Shown: positions 1-6,248 of the stretch, in pieces
Numbering within the stretch: the stretch's first letter is position 1
Layout of the letters: each line of letters begins with the position of its first letter
Assembly (NCBI GenBank): GCA_964386525.1
Contig: CAYLSO010000220.1
Span: 1-7,268, forward strand
Length of the DNA stretch: 7,268 bases
Source of the DNA: CAYLSO01 sp964386525
GTDB taxonomy: Bacteria > Eisenbacteria > RBG-16-71-46 > DASYSL01
Reading direction: 5' to 3'
Program-made: the position numbers and the translations under genes
Notes under the pieces: model-generated
Database searches by the model: none
What the model was told of the DNA's origin: nothing
Seen by the model: only the letters and a program-made list of their open reading frames with translations

Positions 1-1
1 C

Positions 2-511
2 GCGCGCTGGCTCAAGGCGGGCGGGTACCGCTACCTCCGCGACGGCAATCTGATCACCTTCCCCGTGGCGCATGCGCTGCGGCCGGTCTTCTTCGGCGGC
101 CGCAACCGGTCGATCACCGACCAGCCCGAGCACTTCGCGCACGCGAATACGGCGGAGGACCTGCTCGCCGTGTGGCTGGCGGGGGAGGGTGCGGCGGCGG
201 ATCACGCGTTGCTCGTCGCGCTCGGGGCGCGGGCGTCGGCGCGGATGCTGCTGCCCGATTCCGTGCGCGCCGAAGTCCTGAGCGTGGGAGACGGAGAGGT
301 CTACCTGCTGCCGGCCGCGTGGCAGAGTGTCCCGGGGCGCAAGATCGTCGGCGCCACCGTGCGGGTGCGCAGCGTCGCCAAGGCGCGCGAGGTGCTGGCG
401 CGCGGCGGGCTGACCGGCCTGCACGAGGCGCAAAGCGAGCGCGGGCGGAGCCTCTTCCTGCCGCCGGCGGTGACGCACGGGCTGTGGATCGAGCTGCTCG
501 AGCGGCAGTGA
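2..511 (+). CDS. Glyoxalase-like VOC superfamily protein, C-terminal part (5' end outside window)
   Basis: The frame is open from the window edge, so the start lies upstream; 169 residues plus a TGA stop are visible. The fragment resembles the C-terminal half of glyoxalase-like (PF13468-type) proteins. It has a strand with PVFFGGRN, then a P-x-HFAHANTAEDL segment running into AVWLAG, where the family often has HPNGA followed by a new beta strand. A second beta-alpha-beta unit follows (GATVRVRSVAKAREVL), and the final strand GLWIELLE matches the usual last VOC strand. VOC proteins are metal-dependent lyases, isomerases, dioxygenases or resistance proteins. The substrate and most metal ligands cannot be assigned, because the N-terminal module is missing. 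The GTG at 65 is internal, since similarity-like sequence continues upstream of it. The next gene starts 10 bases after the stop, so the two are probably co-transcribed. The family call is by motif recognition only. Confidence 0.7.
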   Translation, partial: ARWLKAGGYRYLRDGNLITFPVAHALRPVFFGGRNRSITDQPEHFAHANTAEDLLAVWLAGEGAAADHALLVALGARASARMLLPDSVRAEVLSVGDGEVYLLPAAWQSVPGRKIVGATVRVRSVAKAREVLARGGLTGLHEAQSERGRSLFLPPAVTHGLWIELLERQ

Positions 512-515
512 GGAG
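511..515 (+). promoter_or_regulatory. Shine-Dalgarno AGGAG deciding the GTG start at 522
   Basis: AGGAG begins on the last base of the upstream TGA stop and lies 6 bases before GTG at 522. It fixes that GTG as the start and suggests translational coupling of the two genes. Confidence 0.75.
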
Positions 516-521
516 TCGCGC

Positions 522-962
522 GTGACCGATCCCCTCGACATCGCGCGGCGGTTCGCGCAGGCGCTGGACCGCGAGGACTACGTCGTGGCGGCTTCCTGCC
601 TGGCGCCGGACTGCGTGTACGCGATTCGGGGACGCGTGCATCACGGCCCGGAGGCCGTCATCGCGTCCTATCGCGAGGCGGGCGAGTGGGGCGCGGGGCA
701 GCTCGACCACGTGCGGTTCGAGAGTTCGGTGCGCGCCGGCGAGACCGGCGGCGCGATCGTGACCTTCGTGGATCACCTCGAGCGCCGCAGCCAGCGCCAC
801 ACCCACCGCTGCGAGCAGCGGCTGGAGCTCGACGCGGCGGGGCTCGTCCGCCGCATCGAGCACGTGGACCTGCCGGGGGAGCGGGAGGCGCTGGAGGGGT
901 TCTTCACGAGGGCGGGGATCGCATCGAAGGGGTCCGAGCGGGGGGCCTCGGCCGCCGATTGA
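522..962 (+). CDS. SnoaL-like / NTF2-like domain protein
   Basis: A 146-residue protein starting at GTG with a well-placed AGGAG. The order of elements fits a SnoaL-like cone-shaped alpha+beta barrel. There is an N-terminal helix with ARRFAQALDREDY (about 8-20), then LAPDCVYAIRG (27-37), a GPEAVIASYRE helix (42-52), and long antiparallel strands ending in EQRLELDAAGLVRRIEHVDLPGE (98-120). Length is typical of single-domain members, which include polyketide cyclases, ketosteroid isomerase relatives and many uncharacterised proteins. No catalytic set can be named. The tail after about 132 is Ser/Gly/Ala-rich and probably disordered. The 10-base gap and shared Shine-Dalgarno/stop region place it in an operon with the upstream VOC gene. 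It might act on the same small molecule, but that is inference. Confidence 0.75.
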   Translation: MTDPLDIARRFAQALDREDYVVAASCLAPDCVYAIRGRVHHGPEAVIASYREAGEWGAGQLDHVRFESSVRAGETGGAIVTFVDHLERRSQRHTHRCEQRLELDAAGLVRRIEHVDLPGEREALEGFFTRAGIASKGSERGASAAD

Positions 963-1089
963 TCTTGTCCACATGGCCCTGCCCGACTACGCCGCGGGCG
1001 GCAGAAACTCGTGCCTTGGGTGATCCGAGCGGTGGACCGTAGCGCGGCCAGCGAAGCAATCTGCTGTCCCCGATTGCCATGAGCCCTGA

Positions 1090-1245
1090 GTCCGAAGCCC
1101 GCCCGGGATATTCAAGCCGAAGCTCCTGCCCGCTCTCCCGCGCTCCATAGCCACCGCTCCATCCGAGCCCTACGACGACGAGTTCGATGCGAACGGGCGG
1201 CTGGCGTATCGCTACCGTGGCGAAGATCCTCGCCACCGGGACAAC
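1090..1245 (+). pseudogene. In-frame N-terminal remnant of the HNH endonuclease gene, no usable start
   Basis: This stretch is open in the same frame as the HNH gene, from just after an in-frame TGA at 1087-1089. It encodes recognisable family sequence: GIFKPKLL (from 1105), then PSEPYDDEF, GRLAYRYRG and DPRHRDN directly before the GTG at 1246. As I recall the family, about 45 more residues precede GIFKP. None of the three forward frames over 963-1089 gives anything resembling them. The frame has no ATG, GTG or TTG between 1090 and 1245 (only CTG at 1126 and 1201). The gene's 5' end therefore looks deleted or replaced, unless an unusual start is used. The rest of 963-1089 shows no gene and no clear promoter. 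Confidence 0.55.
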
Positions 1246-1878
1246 GTGGGACTGCGCGAGGCGATGCGCCGCCAGACGCCGCTCATCTACTGCCATGGGA
1301 TCGTGCCCGGGCGCCACCTGGTGACCTATCCAGTCTTCGTGGTGGGTGATGACCCGGGGTCGCTCCCCTTTTCCATCTTGGTGGACGAGGAGGAGCGCGC
1401 CGTCCCGGCCGCCGTGGACGCCCTCGAGCGACCGGGATCCGCGCTGGAGGGCTCCGCCCCGCGCCGCCTCTACATCACGACCGAGGTCCGCCGCCGGCTG
1501 CATCAACGCTATTTCCGCGAGCGTGTCATAGAGGCCTACCGCGTCTCCTGCGCCCTCTGCCGCCTGCGCCACCGCGAGTTGCTGGAGGCCGCGCACATCA
1601 TCCCCGACTCCGAGCCGGGCGGCGAGCCGGTGGTGACCAACGGCATCGCCCTCTGTGCGCTGCACCACGCCGCCTTCGATCGGTTCCTGATTGGCATCCG
1701 GCCGGATTATGTGGTGGCCGTGCGCCAGGCGATCCTGGATGAGATCGACGGCCCGATGCTCCAGCACGGGCTCAAGGGTCTGCAGGACCAGCGGATCGAG
1801 CTCTCCCGCGACGCCCGTCTGCGGCCCGACCCCGAGCTCCTCGCCCGACGCTGGGAGCGGTTCAAGACGGTCGCGTAG
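1246..1878 (+). CDS. HNH endonuclease domain protein (COG3440-like), probably 5'-truncated
   Basis: 210 residues from the first in-frame standard start (GTG at 1246). The C-terminal half carries a complete zinc-finger HNH nuclease domain. Cys102-x2-Cys105 lies before EAAHI, whose His117 is the likely general base. TNGIALC follows (Asn132, Cys137), then LHHAAFD (His140, His141). Cys102, Cys105, Cys137 and His140 are the likely structural zinc ligands. Downstream come IRPDYVV and DGPMLQHGLKGL, then PDPELLARRWERF, all familiar from HNH proteins annotated as putative restriction endonucleases. The N-terminal half (PLIYCHGIVPGRHLVTYPVF) belongs to the same family, but family members start about 95-100 residues earlier, and in-frame similarity extends back to about 1105. 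No Shine-Dalgarno sequence is evident before 1246. The nuclease core is intact, so a short product may be active, or this may be a decaying gene. It converges on hicB with 45 bases between stops. Defence-related DNA cleavage is inferred from family annotation, not demonstrated. Confidence 0.7.
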   Translation: MGLREAMRRQTPLIYCHGIVPGRHLVTYPVFVVGDDPGSLPFSILVDEEERAVPAAVDALERPGSALEGSAPRRLYITTEVRRRLHQRYFRERVIEAYRVSCALCRLRHRELLEAAHIIPDSEPGGEPVVTNGIALCALHHAAFDRFLIGIRPDYVVAVRQAILDEIDGPMLQHGLKGLQDQRIELSRDARLRPDPELLARRWERFKTVA

Positions 1879-1923
1879 GGAGGGGACACTCCCGAGGATG
1901 GAGGCCGCTCCGGGTCGCCGGCG

Positions 1924-2160
1924 CTACTCGGTCTGCCGCCGAGGCCCACTCGAGCGAGGTTGCCCGGGCTCTGTGATTCCGGGAGGCGCTCCCTCCTCGA
2001 TGAGGAAGGCATCGGGACCCGCGAACGTCTCCACCCCGGAGCGCACCTGGTCGCGCACCTCGGTGAAGTCCCTCCCGACGGCCGTCCAGCCCGGCAGGTC
2101 CTTCGACTCGGCCCACCAGCCCTCGGCTTCATGGTGATATAGGACGCGGATGCTCGTCAT
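1924..2160 (-). CDS. hicB: HicB-family antitoxin
   Basis: A 78-residue protein with ATG at 2160 and TAG at 1924-1926. Residues 1-47 match the HicB partial RNase H-like fold: a strand with IRVLYHHEAEGWWAES, then DLPGWTAVG, then a helix FTEVRDQVRSGVETF. HicB proteins bind and neutralise HicA and usually repress their own operon through a C-terminal ribbon-helix-helix or helix-turn-helix domain. Here residues 57-78 are rich in Pro, Gly and Arg, and no DNA-binding domain is visible. Autoregulation is therefore uncertain, or needs another factor. The start is supported by AGGAG 5 bases upstream, overlapping the hicA stop. HicA lies immediately upstream, which makes the antitoxin assignment much stronger than the sequence of this small protein alone. 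Confidence 0.85.
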   Translation of the reverse strand: MTSIRVLYHHEAEGWWAESKDLPGWTAVGRDFTEVRDQVRSGVETFAGPDAFLIEEGAPPGITEPGQPRSSGPRRQTE

Positions 2161-2165
2161 TCGGT

Positions 2166-2170
2166 CTCCT
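2166..2170 (-). promoter_or_regulatory. hicB Shine-Dalgarno overlapping the hicA stop codon
   Basis: On the minus strand AGGAG spans 2170 to 2166 and shares its first A with the hicA TGA stop (2172-2170). It is 5 bases from the hicB ATG. This layout predicts translational coupling, so antitoxin synthesis follows toxin synthesis on the same transcript. Confidence 0.75.
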
Positions 2171-2406
2171 CAGAGAAGCCCTCGAGCTTCGTCATCTCGT
2201 AAGCCGACATCTCGAGTGAGGACCTTTCTTACCGCCCCCGGGGGAATCGTCGCCCCATCATGGAACGAGAACAAGAGAGGCGGATACCCGTTCCTCGATA
2301 TCAGCGTTCGATGCGAGCCTCTCTGCCTCCTGATCTCGTAGCCGAGCGGCTCCCTCATCAGTATCGAGAGGAGCTGGCTCGCCTTCAGCGAAGGGAACGC
2401 GGTCAA
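2170..2406 (-). CDS. hicA: HicA-family toxin (mRNA interferase)
   Basis: A 78-residue protein with TTG start at 2406. HicA toxins have a double-stranded-RNA-binding-like fold and cleave mRNA, stopping translation until HicB binds them. The family pattern is clear: an N-terminal helix (SLKASQLLSIL, 6-16), a strand with GYEIRRQRGSH (22-32), strands through TLISRNG and PLLFSFHDG, then IPPGAVRKVLTRDVGL (54-69), the usual closing helix. His32 in GSH is the expected catalytic residue. Upstream codons reach a TGA with no other start, and the next ATG (codon 17) would remove the first helix, so TTG is preferred. A weak AGGG lies 6 bases before it. The toxin-first order with a 9-base gap to hicB is the standard hicAB arrangement. 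A poor start codon and weak ribosome site would keep toxin output low. Confidence 0.87.
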   Translation of the reverse strand: MTAFPSLKASQLLSILMREPLGYEIRRQRGSHRTLISRNGYPPLLFSFHDGATIPPGAVRKVLTRDVGLRDDEARGLL

Positions 2407-2698
2407 GCGGCACCCTGGTCACTCGGGGGCGTCGGTCGATGTCAATCGGGGCGGAGGCCTCCTTCTCAGTACGGCTTCTCCTGGTTGGAATGCGGCGTTG
2501 TTCATTCAGGTAAGCCGTGTGGGAAAGCGTAGCCCGGGCCCGGAAGGACCGTCAACCGTGATGGCGCTCCGTCTGGACTGGTCCCCGCGCACTCTTGACC
2601 CGGAATTGGCCGCCGGGCTCGCCTCTCGCCGCTAGACTCAGCCCCTTCGATCTTCGGCCGCCCGTGACAAATCATCGAGTCCCAAGAAGGAGTTCCCC
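2407..2698. other. Divergent intergenic region between hicA and the tandem-VOC gene
   Basis: No gene is supported in these 292 bases, which should hold promoters for both directions. On the minus strand a perfect TTGACA (2445 to 2440) lies about 33 bases before the hicA start, but no good -10 follows at 16-18 bases. CGAT/ATCG half-sites flank it (2437-2440 and 2445-2448). A perfect 10-base palindrome GGAGGCCTCC sits at 2453-2462 and another, CCGGGCCCGG, at 2534-2543. On the plus strand TTGACC (2595-2600) and TAGACT (2633-2638) resemble promoter boxes, but their 32-base spacing is too long for one sigma-70 promoter. The tandem-VOC gene has a strong AAGGAG at 2687-2692. Confidence 0.4.
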
Positions 2699-3499
2699 AT
2701 GTCCACCGCCACCGCCAAGCACGCCCCGGGCACGTTCTGCTGGCCCGAGCTCGGCACCACCGACCAGGACGGCGCCAAGCGCTTCTACACCTCGCTCTTC
2801 GGCTGGGCGAGCAGCGACACGCCGATGGGGCCGGACAAGCCGCCCCACGTCATCTTCACCCACAAGGGCCAGTCGTGCGGCGCGCTCTACACGCTGATGC
2901 CGGAGCAGACCCAGAACGGCGTGCCGCCGCACTGGGGCGCCTACGTCGCGGTGGACGACTGCGACGCCGCCATCGGGCGGGTGAAGGCCAACGGCGGCGC
3001 CCTCATCATGGGTCCGCACGACGTCATGGGGTCGCTCGGGCGCATGGCGCTGTGCAGCGACCCGCAGGGCGCCACCTTCAGCCTCTGGCAGGCCAAGGAC
3101 CACATCGGCATCGGCATCATGAGCGAGCCCGGCGCGCTCTGCTGGACCGAGCTGATGGCCCAGGACACGGCGAAGGCGGCGGCGTTCTACGGCTCGGTCA
3201 TCGGCTGGAAGACGCAGGCCGTGCCGATGGGCGACGGCGAGTACATCTGCTGGCAGCGTCCGGACGGGGAGATGGTCGGCGGCATGACGGCGATCACGCC
3301 GGAGATGGGCCCGATGCGCCCGTGCTGGGTGAGCTACTTCCAGGTGGCCGACATCGCCGCCACCGTGAAGAAGGCCGCCGACCTCGGCGCGCAGATCAGC
3401 GTCCCGCCGACGAAGATCCCCAACGGCATGCAGTTCGCCATCCTCGTGGACCCTCAGGGCGCCCACTTCGCGGTGCTGCAAGCGGCGCCTCAGGCGTAG
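2699..3499 (+). CDS. Tandem VOC-domain protein (CFP30B / glyoxalase-bleomycin resistance-like)
   Basis: 266 residues from ATG at 2699, with AAGGAG 6 bases upstream. Two homologous VOC domains lie in tandem, about 11-131 and 144-262. Each repeats the same landmarks: CWPEL (14-18) and CWTEL (148-152); FYTSLFGW (29-36) and FYGSVIGW (163-170); a Trp/Tyr strand WGAYVAV (79-85) and WVSYFQV (210-216); DPQGATFSLWQ (121-131) and DPQGAHFAVLQ (251-261). This two-domain layout and length match the family that includes the mycobacterial 27-kDa antigen CFP30B, whose biochemical role is not well defined. Family relatives include glyoxalase I, dioxygenases and bleomycin-binding proteins. I cannot assign metal ligands, so enzyme activity is open. 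No signal peptide is seen, so it is probably cytoplasmic. A GC-rich hairpin follows the stop and the kinase starts 100 bases on, so it may be a single-gene unit. Confidence 0.88.
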   Translation: MSTATAKHAPGTFCWPELGTTDQDGAKRFYTSLFGWASSDTPMGPDKPPHVIFTHKGQSCGALYTLMPEQTQNGVPPHWGAYVAVDDCDAAIGRVKANGGALIMGPHDVMGSLGRMALCSDPQGATFSLWQAKDHIGIGIMSEPGALCWTELMAQDTAKAAAFYGSVIGWKTQAVPMGDGEYICWQRPDGEMVGGMTAITPEMGPMRPCWVSYFQVADIAATVKKAADLGAQISVPPTKIPNGMQFAILVDPQGAHFAVLQAAPQA

Positions 3500-3505
3500 G
3501 GCCGG

Positions 3506-3540
3506 GGGCGGGCGGCAAACCGATCGCCGTCCGTCCGCCC
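3506..3540 (+). terminator. GC-rich stem-loop after the tandem-VOC gene, possible terminator
   Basis: A 10-base stem (3506-3515 with 3531-3540, one G-U pair in RNA) encloses a 15-base loop, beginning 7 bases after the VOC stop. Position and strength suit a transcription terminator or mRNA 3'-end stabiliser. There is no T-run after it, so it is not a classical intrinsic terminator. Nothing else is recognised between 3500 and 3599 apart from the kinase ribosome binding site. Confidence 0.35.
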
Positions 3541-3587
3541 TGATCCCCGACTGTCCCTCCCTGCTCCAGAAGCGCTAGCCGAAAGCG

Positions 3588-3593
3588 AAGGAG
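3588..3593 (+). promoter_or_regulatory. Shine-Dalgarno AAGGAG deciding the TTG start of the kinase
   Basis: AAGGAG lies 6 bases before TTG at 3600. A second in-frame TTG at 3606 would be 12 bases away, so the first is preferred. Confidence 0.7.
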
Positions 3594-3599
3594 TCTCTC

Positions 3600-6248
3600 T
3601 TGTCCTTGCACCCCGGAACGCGACTCGGTCCCTATGAAGTCCTGTCATCGCTCGGCGCCGGCGGCATGGGCGTGGTGTATCGCGCCCGGGATAGCCGCCT
3701 GGGCCGCGACGTCGCGATCAAGGCGTTGCCGGAGCTGTTCGCGCGCGATCCGGAGCGGCTGCAGCGCTTCGAGCGCGAGGCGAAGGTCCTGGCCAGCCTG
3801 AGCCACCCGCACATCGCGGCGATCTACGGCCTGGAAGAGGTCGAGGGCCATCGTTATCTGGTGCTCGAGTACGTGGAAGGGCCGACGCTGGCGGAGCGTC
3901 TGCAGAAGGGCCCGGTGCCGCTGACGGAAGCGCTGGAGATCTGCCGGGACATCGCGGCGGGGCTGGAGGCGGCGCACGAGAGCGGGGTGATCCACCGGGA
4001 CCTGAAGCCTGGCAACGTGATGCTGACGCTGTCGGGTGGGGTGAAGGTGCTGGACTTCGGGTTGGCGAAGGGGGGCACTGGGAGCAGCTCGGAGTCGAAC
4101 CTGATGGACTCGCCGACGCTGACCACGCCGCCGACCGGCGCCGGGGTGATCCTGGGCACGGCCGCGTACATGAGCCCGGAGCAGGCGCGCGGGAAGGCGG
4201 TGGACCGGAGGACGGACATCTGGTCGTTCGGGTGCGTGCTGTACGAGTGCCTGACGGGGCAGCAGACGTTCGCGGGGGAGACGGTCTCGGATCTGATCGC
4301 GAAGATCCTGGAGCGGGAGCCGGAGTGGCAGGCGCTGCCGGCGAGCGTGCCGCCTCGGGTGGTGGCGTTGCTGCGGCGGTGTCTGACGAAGGACGCCAAG
4401 CAGCGCCTGCGCGACATCGGGGATGCGCGCCTCGAGCTGACCGAGGCTCTGTCCGGCGCTCCCGAGACCGCCGCTGCCGGCGCCCGCCGCGGCCCGGCGC
4501 TGCTGCCGTGGGCGGCCGCGGCGCTCGGCCTGGCGCTCGCGGTCTTCGGCCTGTGGCGCGGCAGCGCCCGCGTCGCGCGCGACCCCCATGTCCACGCGGT
4601 CCTCACGCACGATCTCGGCGGCCCGATCGCGCCCTACCCCGCGAGCCTCGCCATCTCGCCGGACGGCAAGCGCGTGGCTTATCTCGTCGCCGACTCCACC
4701 GGGACGCAGCTCTGGGTGCGCGATCTCGACCAGGAGGCGCCGCGCCTGGTCTACTCCAAGTCCTCCGCGACCGACGTCTTCTGGTCCCCCGACGGTCGCC
4801 ACCTGGGCTTCAGCACGACGGGGGACCGCGCGCGCCTGTGGAAGGTGCCGGCCGAAGGCGGCGACCCGGTCTCGATCTGCGACGTCAAGTGGACCCGCGG
4901 CGCCACCTGGGGCAGCCAGGGCGTCATCGTCTTCCAGCCGACTCCCGAGGGCCCGCTCTACCGCGTTTCGGCAAGCGGTGGCGACGCGGAGCCCGTGACC
5001 GAGATCGACACCTCGCGCCACCAGACCGGCCACCGCATGCCCTGCTTCCTGCCCGACGGCGAGCACTTCCTCTACGCCGGGCTGCCGCAAGGCCCGCGGG
5101 GCTGGGACATCTTCCTCGGCTCGCTCGGCTCGAAGCAGGCGAAGAAGGTCCTCACCGCGGGCTCGGGCGTCACCTACGTCGAGCCGGGCTACCTCCTCTA
5201 CGTGCGCGACGGCAAGCTCGTGGCGCACCGCTTCGACGCGCGGAGCTTGAAGCTCTCGGGCGATCCGGTGCCGATCGGCGACCCCGCCGACTCCGGGCCG
5301 GTCGATGCGACCACCTTCGCCAGCGCCTCGCGCGACGGACGCCTGGTGATGCTGCGCAACAGCGCGCCCGACACCCGGGTCGAGTGGGTGGACCGCGGCG
5401 GCCAGACGCTGGGGCGCGTGCCGTTGCCGTCCGGACAGTACTTCCAGATCTCCCCGTCTCCCGACGGGCGCTCGGTGCTGAGCTCGCGGACCGCGTCCAA
5501 TTCGGCCGCCGAGATTTGGCACTCCGACCCCGCGCGCGGCACCACCACGCGGCTGACTCCAGCCGGGAGGAATGACGCCGGCCCGGTGTGGCTGCCGGAC
5601 GGGAGCCACTACGCTTTCGCATCGCTGCGCGAAGGCGGCATGCGGATCTTCGTGGCGGAGGTCGGGGACGCCGCCGACCCGCGGCTCGTGCCGACGACCA
5701 ACGCGCAATTCCAATCGCCCACCGGAGTCTCGCCCGACGGGCGCACGCTGGTGGTGACCATCGTGGATCCGGTGAACCAGTTCGATCTCTGGGCGGTGCC
5801 GGTGGACGGCGGCGGCAAGCCGGTGCCGCTGGTGCGTAGCCCCGCGTGGGAGGACGTCGCCGTCGTGTCCCCGGACGGGAAGTGGCTGGCCTTCCAGTCG
5901 AACGAGACCGGGCAGATGGAGATCTACGTGCAGCCGTTCCCCGGGCCGGGCCCGCGCACGCGGGTCTCGCTCGACGGCGGGCACGACGCGGTGTGGACGC
6001 GCGGTGGCAAGGAACTGCTCTTCCAGCGCGACGGCACGGGCGGGGGCAGCGTGATGGCGGTGGCGGTCGGGACCGGCGAGCCCTTCAGCGCCGGCACGCC
6101 GCGCGCCCTCTTCCACCGCGGCGGGCTCCTGGGCTTCTCGGCGCCGCCCGCCGGGGATCGCATCCTGGTGCTGAGCAACGCCGAGGGCGCCGTGCCGCCG
6201 TCGATTGCGCTCACCCTCGACTGGACGCGGCAGCTCAAGGAGAAGTAG
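3600..6248 (+). CDS. Transmembrane Ser/Thr protein kinase with C-terminal PD40/TolB-like beta-propeller
   Basis: 882 residues. Residues about 11-285 form a Hanks-type kinase with all key parts: glycine loop GAGGMGVVY (19-27), VAIK with Lys41, helix-C Glu near 60, HRDLKPGN (132-139, catalytic Asp134), DFG (152-154), MSPEQ in the APE position (191-195) and DIWSFG (206-211). The 37-residue segment between DFG and SPE is rich in Ser and Thr (160-180), likely autophosphorylation sites. A hydrophobic span at about 299-319 is the only membrane segment, so the kinase should be cytoplasmic and the rest outside. Residues 330-880 carry SPDG/LPDG turns at 353, 396, 484, 620, 665, 711 and 757, typical of PD40/WD40-like propeller blades. 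The ending IALTLDWTRQL is familiar from this class. Such proteins are multiplied in Acidobacteriota-like genomes, usually with unknown ligands. The start is TTG with a strong AAGGAG. Synonymous codon use changes sharply near residues 265-280 (see findings). Confidence 0.93.
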   Translation: MSLHPGTRLGPYEVLSSLGAGGMGVVYRARDSRLGRDVAIKALPELFARDPERLQRFEREAKVLASLSHPHIAAIYGLEEVEGHRYLVLEYVEGPTLAERLQKGPVPLTEALEICRDIAAGLEAAHESGVIHRDLKPGNVMLTLSGGVKVLDFGLAKGGTGSSSESNLMDSPTLTTPPTGAGVILGTAAYMSPEQARGKAVDRRTDIWSFGCVLYECLTGQQTFAGETVSDLIAKILEREPEWQALPASVPPRVVALLRRCLTKDAKQRLRDIGDARLELTEALSGAPETAAAGARRGPALLPWAAAALGLALAVFGLWRGSARVARDPHVHAVLTHDLGGPIAPYPASLAISPDGKRVAYLVADSTGTQLWVRDLDQEAPRLVYSKSSATDVFWSPDGRHLGFSTTGDRARLWKVPAEGGDPVSICDVKWTRGATWGSQGVIVFQPTPEGPLYRVSASGGDAEPVTEIDTSRHQTGHRMPCFLPDGEHFLYAGLPQGPRGWDIFLGSLGSKQAKKVLTAGSGVTYVEPGYLLYVRDGKLVAHRFDARSLKLSGDPVPIGDPADSGPVDATTFASASRDGRLVMLRNSAPDTRVEWVDRGGQTLGRVPLPSGQYFQISPSPDGRSVLSSRTASNSAAEIWHSDPARGTTTRLTPAGRNDAGPVWLPDGSHYAFASLREGGMRIFVAEVGDAADPRLVPTTNAQFQSPTGVSPDGRTLVVTIVDPVNQFDLWAVPVDGGGKPVPLVRSPAWEDVAVVSPDGKWLAFQSNETGQMEIYVQPFPGPGPRTRVSLDGGHDAVWTRGGKELLFQRDGTGGGSVMAVAVGTGEPFSAGTPRALFHRGGLLGFSAPPAGDRILVLSNAEGAVPPSIALTLDWTRQLKEK

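Noticed and set aside
904..1767. A 287-codon minus-strand open frame over the HNH gene and its upstream gap
   Set aside because: No recognisable domain. It opposes the plus-strand frame that carries clear HNH motifs, so it is an antisense shadow.
1878..1893. Shared terminator between the convergent HNH and hicB genes (GGGAG/CTCCC)
   Set aside because: The stem is 5 bases with a 6-base loop and no T-run on either strand, which is too weak to call.
2150..2532. Plus-strand open frames of 63 and 90 codons over hicA
   Set aside because: They lack domain patterns and oppose hicA, which has its family motifs and the standard hicAB layout.
2595..2638. Sigma-70 promoter for the tandem-VOC gene from TTGACC and TAGACT
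   Set aside because: The boxes are 32 bases apart, nearly twice the allowed spacing, and neither has a partner at 16-18 bases.
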